A stretch of 8,061 nt of DNA from Candidatus Nomurabacteria bacterium. Its GTDB lineage: Bacteria; Patescibacteriota; Minisyncoccia; Phycocordibacterales; UBA9973. The notes under the pieces are model-generated. The model saw only the letters and a program-made list of their open reading frames with translations. It searched no databases and was not told the origin of the DNA. The DNA is taken from positions 1 to 8,061 of the forward strand of contig JAPLXT010000101.1 in NCBI GenBank assembly GCA_026395935.1, in the 5' to 3' direction. Shown here in pieces: positions 1 to 6,121 of the stretch (position 1 is the first letter of the stretch; each line of letters opens with the position of its first letter). A program made the position numbers and the translations under genes.

Positions 1-1082
1 ATGTTAATAATCCTTCCTTTTACATAAATAAAACGCTTAATATCCTTATTTTCGATCCAAGGAATTATACTCTTATCCCTTAAGGCTAAGTTTTTAACTT
101 GTTCTTCGGTCATATCGTTTGATATTGAGATCTCTCCACGGACCTTGCCATTTACCTGAATTGCAATTGTAATCAATTCATCCACTATCTTTTTCTCGTT
201 CCATTTTGGCCAAGAGCTTTTATGAATTGATTGCTTTTCTCCTAACTTACTCCAAATTTCTTCTGTGATATGTGGGGCAAAAGGGGCTAAAATTTGCAAA
301 AACATTTTAAAATCTTTTTCCGATATGCTTTCATTTTTTTCCATTTCGTTTATTAATATCATCATCGAAGAAATAGCAGTGTTGAAATTCATAGATTCAA
401 TATCTTCTCCAATTTTTTTAATTGTTTTATGTAAGAGTGTTTGGAAAGGAGCCGAGTCTGTGTACTTTTCCGAGCTGGTCTGGCCCCTCGTCCTCCCTCG
501 TCCGAGGACCCGAGGAAAAGTATCAGACGAGGCGACTTTCTCTCCTAACCTAAAAATTTTATCAAGAAATCTTCGTGAGCCAATTATACTCTCAGTACTC
601 CACGCAACTGATTGATCAAACGGACCGATGAACATTTCATAAATACGCAAAGTATCTGCTCCGTAAATATTCACTATATCTTTTGGATCGATAGTATTCC
701 CTATTGATTTAGACATTTTTACTCCACCTTCGGCCAAGATCATTCCATGACTTGTGCGCTTCATATAAGGCTCCGATGTAGGAACCAATTTTAAGTCATA
801 CAAAAACTTGTGCCAGAAGCGAGAATAAAGTAAATGAAGAGTCGTGTGCTCCATTCCTCCGTTATACCAATCAACTCCATGCTTCATCCAATAATTTAAT
901 GCCTTTTTAGAAGCAAATTCTTTCTTGTTTTTTGGATCTGCGTAACGCAAGAAGTACCAAGAACTTCCCGCCCAGTTTGGCATTGTATCGGTCTCTCTTT
1001 TGGCCCTACCTTTACATTTAGGACAAGTTGTATTTACCCATTTTGAAATTGCAGCAAGCGGAGATTCACCATTATCATAGGC
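1..1082 (-). pseudogene. leuS: Leucyl-tRNA synthetase, C-terminal part (out of frame with the N-terminal part; cut by the window edge)
   Basis: Read leftward from 1079, this frame gives YDNGESPLAAISKWVN, a CPKC pair, ETDTMPNWAGSSWYFLRY, the catalytic KMSKS loop (codons at 705-719), then the tRNA-binding anticodon domain with LLHKTIKK and APFAPHITEEIW. It ends at the left edge in YVKGRIIN, where the family usually has only a few more residues. The frame is open with no stop from 1082 to 3; a TGA at 1083-1085 blocks it upstream, and the first internal ATG is at 983. It is the direct continuation of the N-terminal part after a gap of about 30-36 codons. All conserved motifs on both sides of the break look intact, which argues for a recent event or an assembly error. 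A GC-rich palindromic insert at 443-542 is read through in frame in the linker after RLGEK. The fragment is placed as pseudogene only because it has no start of its own. Confidence 0.9.
443..542. repeat. GC-rich palindromic element inserted in frame in leuS
   Basis: About 58% of bases 441-540 are G or C, against a clearly AT-rich surrounding. The segment folds as one long imperfect hairpin. The outer arms (443-471 and 514-542) pair through GGAAAG/CTTTC, GTCTG (456-460)/CAGAC (524-528) and a perfect 9-bp TACTTTTCC (463-471)/GGAAAAGTA (514-522). The inner stem is CCTC (486-489) plus GTCCTC (490-495) against GAGGAC (504-509) plus GAGG (512-515), with an 8-base loop. On the leuS strand it is open and adds about 30 residues, rich in Ser, Thr, Arg and Gly, between RLGEK and LLHKTIKK, where relatives have a short variable linker. 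The style matches the palindromic elements that insert in frame in Rickettsia proteins. Its family is unknown to me, and its exact ends are uncertain by several bases. Confidence 0.8.
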
Positions 1083-2383
1083 TCACCCCAGTATCTTTGT
1101 CTTGAAAATACCCAATCACGAAGCTTGTATTTAATTGTCTTAGAAGCAAGTTTTCTAGAAGCAAGCCATTCTGTTATTTTAGATCTAGCATCTTTTGAGC
1201 TTAGTCCATCAAATTCTCCTGAATTAAATAAAACACCCTCATCTTCAAAACATTCTTCTAGCTTTTTTACTTTCTCAAATAAAATATCATCCTTAGGCCT
1301 AATAGAAACAGCAAGAGGAATATTATATTTTTTTGCCATATCAAAATCTCTTTTATCATGAGCATCAGCGAACACTGCTCCAGTTCCATATGAGCCAAGA
1401 ACAAAATCAGATACCCATACAGGTATTTCCTGTTGATTAGCGGGATTGATGGCTTTCACACCCTTTAATTCTACTCCTGTTTTATTATCTTCAGCGGTCC
1501 TCTCTATGTCCGGTTTATTCTTTACTTCTTTTAAATATTTTTCAATTTCATTAAAATTTAAAATGTTTTTTTTATTTAGCTGTATAAAATTATGTTCTGG
1601 AGCAACAACCAAAAAAGTTCCAGAAAATATAGTATCTACACGTGTAGTGAATACTTCTATACTTGTATCAGAATTTTTTACTGGAAACTTTACCAAGGCT
1701 CCTTCACTTTTTCCTATCCAATTTCTTTGCTGAATTTTTATCTTTTCTAAATAATTTACATCATCCAAATCTTTATCTAATCTATCTGCATATTTAGTAA
1801 TAGCAAGCATCCACTGCTCCTTCTCTTTCTTGCCAGTCGGTCCTCCACAGCGATCACACAATCCTCCCACTACTTCTTCATTGGCGAGACCAATCTTGCA
1901 AGATGGACACCAGTTTATCTCAGTCTTATGTTTATAAGCTAAACCTTTTTTAAACATCTGCAAAAATATCCATTGCGTCCATTTTACATAGGCAGGATCA
2001 GTCGTATTAATTTCGCGAGACCAATCAAATCCAAAACCAACAGATTTTAACTGCTTACGAAATATATCAGTATTTGTTTTAGTAACTTTCGCAGGTTCTA
2101 TACCCATCTTAATAGCATAGTTCTCAGTCGGTAGACCAAAAGCATCCCAGCCTATAGGATAAAGGACATTGTACCCTTCCATACGACGTTTGCGGGTGAT
2201 AATATCCATAGCTGTATTTGAGCGGATGTGCCCAACATGAAGACCTGCACCTGATGGATAAGGAAACTCTATAAGCCCATAGAATGGCTTTCCCTTGCCT
2301 CCAGTCTTGGCTTCATAAATTTTACTTTTCTCCCACACCCCTTGCCATTTTTTTTCAATTTTTTTATGATCGTAATTTTTCAT
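1034..2383 (-). CDS. leuS: Leucyl-tRNA synthetase, N-terminal part (frame broken at the 3' end)
   Basis: This is the N-terminal part of leucyl-tRNA synthetase, the cytoplasmic class I enzyme that charges tRNA-Leu with leucine. Visible landmarks are the HIGH-type motif HVGH at residues 49-52, a four-cysteine zinc site (C159, C162, C176, C179), the CP1 editing domain with TTRVDT at 246-251 and GTGAVFADAHD around 333-343, and the return to the catalytic core at RQRYWGEP (428-435). After that proline the translation turns into a 14-residue unrelated tail and stops. The true continuation is on the same strand in another frame from 1079. About 30-36 conserved residues, including the usual Cys-pair stretch and the acidic PEV region, are absent, so this is a deletion plus a frame change and not a one-base slip. 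It starts 8 bp after the upstream gene and is probably translated as the last gene of that operon. The family is certain; whether the break is biological or an assembly error is not. Confidence 0.95.
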   Translation of the reverse strand: MKNYDHKKIEKKWQGVWEKSKIYEAKTGGKGKPFYGLIEFPYPSGAGLHVGHIRSNTAMDIITRKRRMEGYNVLYPIGWDAFGLPTENYAIKMGIEPAKVTKTNTDIFRKQLKSVGFGFDWSREINTTDPAYVKWTQWIFLQMFKKGLAYKHKTEINWCPSCKIGLANEEVVGGLCDRCGGPTGKKEKEQWMLAITKYADRLDKDLDDVNYLEKIKIQQRNWIGKSEGALVKFPVKNSDTSIEVFTTRVDTIFSGTFLVVAPEHNFIQLNKKNILNFNEIEKYLKEVKNKPDIERTAEDNKTGVELKGVKAINPANQQEIPVWVSDFVLGSYGTGAVFADAHDKRDFDMAKKYNIPLAVSIRPKDDILFEKVKKLEECFEDEGVLFNSGEFDGLSSKDARSKITEWLASRKLASKTIKYKLRDWVFSRQRYWGEPMIMVNLRLLQFQNG

Positions 2384-2391
2384 ATATTTAT

Positions 2392-3294
2392 TTATTTTAT
2401 TTCTTTCTCTAATATAAATCTTGGCATAACTCCCACATCAACTAAATCATATATTACATCTCCTGCTCCATCTCTTTTATTCTTTTTATCTAAAATCAAA
2501 ACTTTTTTACCTAAATTAACTCCCGTTCCATCTTTGTAATATCTTGCTCGAAGTTCTTTATATTGAGGATCTGTAAAGAAAGATTTACATATAATATACG
2601 GATCTTTGTTTCCACCGTGTTTCCAGTTTTCAAAAGGGATCAGTGTATAATTATCATTTAATACAAGCCTGTTATTATCATCAATTATTGGAACATTATT
2701 TTCATATTTAAAATATTTTGATAACTCATCATTATTCCTTTCTAAAACATTAAAGTCGTTTTTTGTTAACCATGAAAAAATAGAGAATTGGGATGTTTCT
2801 GCTTTCATCTTATTAACTTTCAACAAATTATTCTTTTTAAGGATAGATAAATAACTCTCGGCTTTTTGTAAAAATTCAACCCCAGATATACCAAAATTTT
2901 CTTTTGTTTCAGATTCAATTCTTCTGTGATGTAAATCCAAACATTCCTCTCCTTCAATTTCTCTTTCTGTAAACCTTAAACCTGAAAAACATTTTTTCTT
3001 TTTATCGTTTTCAAGAACAAAATCAAAAACTATACCTTCTATTTTATTATTCCACGGATGTAGACCTGCTTCTATTTTATAAATATTGTATTCTAAGCCG
3101 CTAGGAGAAAGAGAATTATGATAAATTAAATAATCACCCCATTTATTATTCAATTTTTCGGGATTATTGAAATTATTTAAAACATTATCTTCACCAAAAG
3201 GTTTCTCGAAATTATCATGAATTTCAGTTTTTGCAGTTACTTCTATTTCATTTTTATCTTTATTACTGAAAATTTCAGAGCCAAATAATTCCAT
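2392..3294 (-). CDS. Hypothetical protein, 300 residues, unrecognised
   Basis: I do not recognise this protein. It is soluble by appearance, with no signal peptide or membrane segment, and is rich in Asn, Lys, Asp and Glu. The first 45 or so residues look like a low-complexity, probably disordered lead. A folded part follows, with charged strands and an RFTEREIEGEECLDLHHRRIE-like stretch around residues 107-126. Next comes a helix with GVEFLQKAESYLSILKKNN, then AETSQFSIFSWLTKNDF around 165-181, which is loosely like the end of a GNAT acetyltransferase fold. This likeness is weak and I do not assign a function. The C-terminal part contains ELRARYYKDGTGVNLGKKVLILDKK and resembles a small beta-rich domain. 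It lies 12 bp after the membrane-protein gene and 8 bp before leuS, so it is probably co-transcribed with both. The ATG at 3294 has only a weak purine-rich lead. Confidence 0.85.
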   Translation of the reverse strand: MELFGSEIFSNKDKNEIEVTAKTEIHDNFEKPFGEDNVLNNFNNPEKLNNKWGDYLIYHNSLSPSGLEYNIYKIEAGLHPWNNKIEGIVFDFVLENDKKKKCFSGLRFTEREIEGEECLDLHHRRIESETKENFGISGVEFLQKAESYLSILKKNNLLKVNKMKAETSQFSIFSWLTKNDFNVLERNNDELSKYFKYENNVPIIDDNNRLVLNDNYTLIPFENWKHGGNKDPYIICKSFFTDPQYKELRARYYKDGTGVNLGKKVLILDKKNKRDGAGDVIYDLVDVGVMPRFILEKEIK

Positions 3295-3306
3295 ACATCT
3301 TTGTGT

Positions 3307-3855
3307 TTATTTATTAAATTTCTTTACTGCTAACCATATGAGAATACCGAGTGCTAGGGCGAGTATTATAACTTTGGCTAGATTATCAGCTTGTGACCAG
3401 TAACGCATTGAAGCAATGATAAGCGAAAGTACTCCACCCCAAGCGAATGCAATGGATAGAATTGAGATAGATATAAAACCACCTGCAATCAAAGATATAA
3501 CACCAAGAGAAATAAGAGTAATGAATACTTTCTTTTCATAAACTTTCCGTGCAGCATCGTAATTTAATTGATTGGTGTAATTCTCATTACAATATCCATC
3601 TATTTGAGTCTTGCCTTTTTCAATTGGACTAGGAATTGCATTCTCACTCCATTGACCACCAACTCCGATACACTTGTCTTTGGTGGTTATAGCTTCTACG
3701 ACTTGGGCGGGCTTTATATAGTTATCCATCACTGGCTCTTTGTAAACAAGAGAGACAGCGTAATTGAAGAACATATTCATAACAATGACAATAGCGATGA
3801 TAATAGATATCTTCACAAAATTTGATTGTTTTGGTGTATTTATATTTGTTTCCAT
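3307..3855 (-). CDS. Small membrane protein, hypothetical, four predicted TM segments
   Basis: This 182-residue protein has a hydrophobic segment near the N-terminus (about residues 14-35), an 70-residue middle part, and three closely spaced hydrophobic segments near 109-130, 131-150 and 160-177, ending in a basic tail (VKKFNK). The middle part has just two cysteines, C62 and C89, in a CIGVGGQW...DGYCNENY setting; if that part faces outside the cytoplasm they could form a disulfide. This is an inference. I know no function, but proteins of this general build are common among CPR hypotheticals. It is the first gene of a probable operon with the 300-residue protein and leuS. The ATG at 3855 is only 9 bp downstream of a TATAAT box (3870-3865), so the message would be leaderless or nearly so, which supports this start. 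Confidence 0.85.
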   Translation of the reverse strand: METNINTPKQSNFVKISIIIAIVIVMNMFFNYAVSLVYKEPVMDNYIKPAQVVEAITTKDKCIGVGGQWSENAIPSPIEKGKTQIDGYCNENYTNQLNYDAARKVYEKKVFITLISLGVISLIAGGFISISILSIAFAWGGVLSLIIASMRYWSQADNLAKVIILALALGILIWLAVKKFNK

Positions 3856-3864
3856 AATAGCTTT

Positions 3865-3870
3865 ATTATA
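3865..3870 (-). promoter_or_regulatory. -10 box TATAAT for the leftward membrane-protein/leuS operon
   Basis: The minus strand reads TATAAT here, ending 9 bp before the ATG at 3855. A start of transcription 6-7 bases downstream would fall within about 2-3 bases of the start codon. No good -35 is present; the best at 17-bp spacing (3888-3893) reads TTCATT. It is arranged back to back with the rightward box at 3885-3890. Confidence 0.55.
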
Positions 3871-3884
3871 ACAGAAAAAGAGTG

Positions 3885-3890
3885 TATAAT
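3885..3890 (+). promoter_or_regulatory. -10 box TATAAT for the rightward DUF1003-like gene
   Basis: A perfect TATAAT lies in GTGTATAATG (3882-3891), 15 bp before the ATG at 3906. The position 17 bp upstream (3862-3867) reads TTTATT, a poor -35. The same ten-base string GTGTATAATG occurs on the minus strand at 7738-7729 in front of the recombinase. If this is the real promoter, translation cannot begin at the GTG at 3882. Confidence 0.55.
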
Positions 3891-3905
3891 GAAATATCTA
3901 ATTAT

Positions 3906-4391
3906 ATGCAACGCCTAAAGAAAAAATCATTGGATAGGGTTGAAAAAGTGGCCCTCAGGGCCACTCGTTTTATTGGTTCCACTGAATCACTTCTTTTACA
4001 CACAATTCTATTTATAGGATCATTCTTATTCTATTTCTTTGGAGTAGAACTTGAAAAGATTCTACTAGTTGTAACCACTATCGTATCCCTCGAAGCAATA
4101 TACTTATCTATTTTTATACAAATGACTGTAAATCGCCAAGCAAGAAAGCTTCATGCTGTGGCCAAAGATGTGGAAGATATTCAAGAAGATATTGATGAAA
4201 TTCAGAAAGATGTGGATGAGATTCAGGAAGACGTGGAAGATATTCAAGAAGAAGATGAGATTGAAGAAAAGGAAGAAAAAGAAGATGATGAAATACTTAC
4301 AAGGATCGAAAATACAATGGGAAAGCTCATAGAAGAAGTAATCGAGCTCAAAAAACAACAACAAGATAAAAATATTGAGAATAAAAAATAA
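3906..4391 (+). CDS. DUF1003-like membrane protein with acidic coiled-coil tail
   Basis: The protein has a basic N-terminus, two membrane segments (TESLLLHTILFIGSFLFYFFG and EKILLVVTTIVSLEAIYLSIFIQ) and a cytoplasmic-type tail. The SLEAIYLSIFIQMTVNRQ stretch closely resembles the end of the DUF1003 membrane domain (LEAIFLSIF...NRQ); a likeness to low-affinity iron permease-type proteins is also possible. The function of DUF1003 proteins is unknown to me. The tail holds four 7-residue repeats of the form D-V/I-E/D-D/E-I-Q-E/K, followed by a Glu/Lys-rich stretch and a final helix (RIENTMGKLIEEVIELKKQQQ), so a coiled coil and oligomer formation are likely. I chose the ATG at 3906 (161 residues) because the TATAAT at 3885-3890 would otherwise lie inside the gene. 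A GTG at 3882 in the same frame would give 169 residues and cannot be excluded. The gene is monocistronic and ends in a shared terminator. Confidence 0.8.
   Translation: MQRLKKKSLDRVEKVALRATRFIGSTESLLLHTILFIGSFLFYFFGVELEKILLVVTTIVSLEAIYLSIFIQMTVNRQARKLHAVAKDVEDIQEDIDEIQKDVDEIQEDVEDIQEEDEIEEKEEKEDDEILTRIENTMGKLIEEVIELKKQQQDKNIENKK
3947..3965. repeat. Perfect 8-bp hairpin early in the DUF1003-like gene
   Basis: AGTGGCCC (3947-3954) and GGGCCACT (3958-3965) are exact inverted repeats around a TCA loop. The stem is unusually GC-rich for this window and lies 41 bases into the gene (counting from the ATG at 3906), followed by CGTTTTATT. It encodes part of EKVALRATR. It may affect early transcription or translation, or be chance. 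Confidence 0.6.
4167..4250 (+). repeat. Four tandem 21-bp units encoding heptads D-V-E-D-I-Q-E
   Basis: Four in-frame units start at 4167, 4188, 4209 and 4230. The first and fourth differ by one base in 21, while the middle two differ more. The period of 7 residues is that of a coiled coil, so the DNA repeat and the protein structure coincide. Unit copying within the gene is the likely source. Confidence 0.75.
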
Positions 4392-4424
4392 GAGCCCATA
4401 AAAATTATAGGGCTCTTATTTTTT
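4383..4424. terminator. Bidirectional rho-independent terminator
   Basis: A 15-bp perfect stem, from AAAAAATAAGAGCCC (4383-4397) and GGGCTCTTATTTTTT (4410-4424), closes a 12-base loop. T runs follow the GC-rich core on both strands, so it can end the rightward DUF1003-like gene and the leftward tsaC gene. The stop codon of the first (4389-4391) is within the stem, and that of the second (4423-4425) overlaps its end. Confidence 0.9.
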
Positions 4425-4998
4425 ATTTTATTTTTACCTTACCTTGTCTTAATATTTCTATTTTACTATTTTTAATTCTAATTAAAGTTGAAGGGTCCCC
4501 TTTTCTTCTACCACTATTTATATATAAATCTACCTTACTCCCAAAATAAGAACGGGCTTCTTTTATCGTTTCTGCAGGAGCAAAACTTTCTAAATTTGCA
4601 CTTGGAGCAACGACAGGGCCTACTTTTTTTAGTAAATTAAATAATTCTTTATTCTTTTCACCTATCATCCTAAAAGCAATTTCTTTCGTACCCCTGTGTA
4701 TATATTTCCATTTTAAGCTTTTACAAGAGAGTAAAACACTGACTTCCCCTGGCCAAAATTTTCCCAAAATTTTGGCCTCTTCTTTCCCCACTTTAATACC
4801 AAATTTTTCCAAATCTTTCAACGAAGAGATTAGGACTATAAGTGCTTTACTCTTATCTCTTTCTTTTATTTCATATATTTTCTCTATGGCTTTTTTAGAA
4901 TCCACACTTGCTACCAATCCATACAAAGTATCAGTAGGTAATACCACTAACCCATCTTTTAATAGAAACTTTTTAGCTTTTATCCAATCTGATTTCAT
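4423..4998 (-). CDS. tsaC: Threonylcarbamoyl-AMP synthase (Sua5/YciO/YrdC family)
   Basis: This enzyme makes threonylcarbamoyl-AMP from threonine, bicarbonate and ATP, the first step in the t6A modification of position 37 in tRNAs that read ANN codons. The 191 residues cover one YrdC domain without the extra C-terminal Sua5 domain, so the short TsaC form is likely. Visible family motifs are PTDTLYGL at 21-28, the basic KERDKSKAL patch at 45-53, FWPGEVSVLL at 81-90, APSAN at 131-135, PSTLIRI at 169-175 and a terminal LRQGKV. YciO-type paralogues share the fold, so the assignment is from the overall motif pattern. The start ATG is 1 bp after the ychF stop, which points to co-transcription and translational coupling. 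A perfect 12-bp inverted repeat lies within the gene at 4751-4777. Confidence 0.9.
   Translation of the reverse strand: MKSDWIKAKKFLLKDGLVVLPTDTLYGLVASVDSKKAIEKIYEIKERDKSKALIVLISSLKDLEKFGIKVGKEEAKILGKFWPGEVSVLLSCKSLKWKYIHRGTKEIAFRMIGEKNKELFNLLKKVGPVVAPSANLESFAPAETIKEARSYFGSKVDLYINSGRRKGDPSTLIRIKNSKIEILRQGKVKIK
4751..4777. repeat. Perfect 12-bp inverted repeat within tsaC
   Basis: GGCCAAAATTTT (4751-4762) and AAAATTTTGGCC (4766-4777) are exact inverted repeats around a CCC loop. On the coding strand they make the codons for AKILGKFWP, which includes the conserved WPG of the family, so protein constraint explains part of it. Each arm is near self-complementary, so the DNA could also fold in other ways. 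Confidence 0.6.
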
Positions 4999-4999
4999 A

Positions 5000-6121
5000 T
5001 TATATTTTAAATTCTACCACATCGCCATTTTTCACAATATAATCCTTACCTTCTGTTCGGACTTTACCTTTCAAGCGTGCATCATGATAACTTCCTGCGG
5101 AAAGTAAATCTTTCCAGAACACGACTTCCGCACGGATGAATTTATCTTTAAAATCTGTGTGAATTGCCATACCAGCTACTGGGGCCGTACTACCCTTTTT
5201 AATCGTCCAAGCACGAGTCTCATCTTCGCCTGTTGTAAAGTAAGTATCAAGACCAAGGAGTTTGTATCCTTCTGTTATTAGACTGTTTATTCCATCATCA
5301 TCTCCACCCATTTCTTTGCGAAACATTTCTTTTTCTTCTCCTTCAAAATCTTTCAATTCTTCTTCAATCTTGGCATCAATCACTACATACGAAGAACCAG
5401 TACTGATAATATAGTCCGTCAGTTCTTTGAAAATTTCTGGATTCATCTCATCTAAGTTCTGTGTTCCTCCACGTTTATTGAGCCCATAGATAAATGGCTT
5501 CATGGTCAAAAGATTTAGCATTTTCACTTTCTCTATTTCTTTTTCATTAAATTCCACAGTATTAGCAAGTTCTCCTTTTTCAAAAGCTACTTCAAGCTTC
5601 ACTAATGCAACATCTTCTATAATTGCTTCTTTATCATTTTTCTTTAAATCTTTAACAATATTGTTTCTTCTTTTTGAAACGGTTTCAAGATCAGCCAAGA
5701 TAAGCTCAAGGTTGATAACTTCAATATCACGGAGTGGGTCGATATCGCCGTAGACGTGAATAATTTCATTTCCTTTTTCACTTTTTAGTGGAAAGATTCT
5801 AACCATCTCAAAAATAGCATCCACTTCACGAATATTCGCAAGGAATTTATTTCCCAAACCTTCGCCTTTTGAAGCCCCTTTAACAAGCCCGGCAATATCC
5901 ACAAATTCAATAACTGCGGGTATAGTTTTGGCTGATTTTGAGAATTCTGAAAGTTCCCATAAGCGCTCATCAGGAACAGCCACAATGCCCACAGATGGGT
6001 CTATCGTGCAAAATGGGTAATTCTCTGCCGGCACACCCTTTTTCGTCAGGGCGTTAAATAGTGTGGATTTACCGACATTTGGCAAGCCAACGATTCCGAT
6101 GGCTAGAGAGGAACAAGACAT
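5000..6121 (-). CDS. ychF: Ribosome-binding ATPase/GTPase YchF (Obg family, OLA1-like)
   Basis: YchF is a cytoplasmic P-loop NTPase of the Obg group that binds ribosomes and, in known cases, prefers ATP. The 373 residues are full length. The P-loop GLPNVGKST is at 12-20, the switch region with YPFCTIDP at 35-42, the G3 motif DIAGLVKGAS at 75-84, a helical middle insert at about 130-200 with the typical DPLRDIEVINLELILADLE, and the C-terminal TGS domain at about 290-373 (GEDETRAWTIKKG, FIRAEVVFW, GKDYIVKNGDVVEFKI). The G4 position reads NKRG where most YchF have NxxE. The N-terminus MSCSSLAIGIVG is a few residues longer than is usual. The ATG at 6121 is the only in-frame start near the P-loop. 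The first 53 bp overlap the end of the recombinase gene, which suggests that an element integrated here and replaced the original upstream region, including any native promoter. Confidence 0.95.
   Translation of the reverse strand: MSCSSLAIGIVGLPNVGKSTLFNALTKKGVPAENYPFCTIDPSVGIVAVPDERLWELSEFSKSAKTIPAVIEFVDIAGLVKGASKGEGLGNKFLANIREVDAIFEMVRIFPLKSEKGNEIIHVYGDIDPLRDIEVINLELILADLETVSKRRNNIVKDLKKNDKEAIIEDVALVKLEVAFEKGELANTVEFNEKEIEKVKMLNLLTMKPFIYGLNKRGGTQNLDEMNPEIFKELTDYIISTGSSYVVIDAKIEEELKDFEGEEKEMFRKEMGGDDDGINSLITEGYKLLGLDTYFTTGEDETRAWTIKKGSTAPVAGMAIHTDFKDKFIRAEVVFWKDLLSAGSYHDARLKGKVRTEGKDYIVKNGDVVEFKI
6069..6121 (-). other. Recombinase/ychF overlap: probable attachment-site junction
   Basis: The last 17 codons and the stop of the recombinase overlap the first codons of ychF in another frame; the stop TAA lies in the GGT AAA codons of the ychF P-loop. 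The sequence from about 6110 leftward is needed for conserved YchF residues, so the recombinase tail LSSHRNRWLAKCR is coded by host-gene DNA. The family part of the recombinase ends just before this. I infer that the crossover point is near 6100-6130. No second copy of the ychF 5' end is in the window, so the core cannot be defined here. Confidence 0.6.

Noticed and set aside
443..542. Intein, group I/II intron or IS remnant in leuS
   Set aside because: It is far too short, has no splicing or transposase motifs and is fully in frame.
443..542. The palindrome as a misplaced copy of the segment missing near 1080
   Set aside because: Its translation has no likeness to the missing LeuS region (no Cys pair, no PEV stretch).
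265..615. Open frame of 116 codons on the plus strand
   Set aside because: It is the reverse of conserved leuS codons; its length is due to the GC-rich palindrome lacking stops on both strands.
1034..1090. Programmed frameshift or an intron in leuS
   Set aside because: Conserved residues are missing, not just shifted in frame, and no extra sequence is present that could be spliced.
4104..4364. Phe/Leu-rich open frame on the minus strand
   Set aside because: It is the antisense of the Glu/Asp-rich coiled-coil codons.
4996..5005. TATAAT directly before the tsaC start
   Set aside because: It is made by the ychF stop codon and is only 1-3 bases from the ATG, too close to serve as a -10 box.
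5785..5985. Open frame of 66 codons on the minus strand
   Set aside because: It lies fully within ychF in another frame, and ychF is clearly the real gene.
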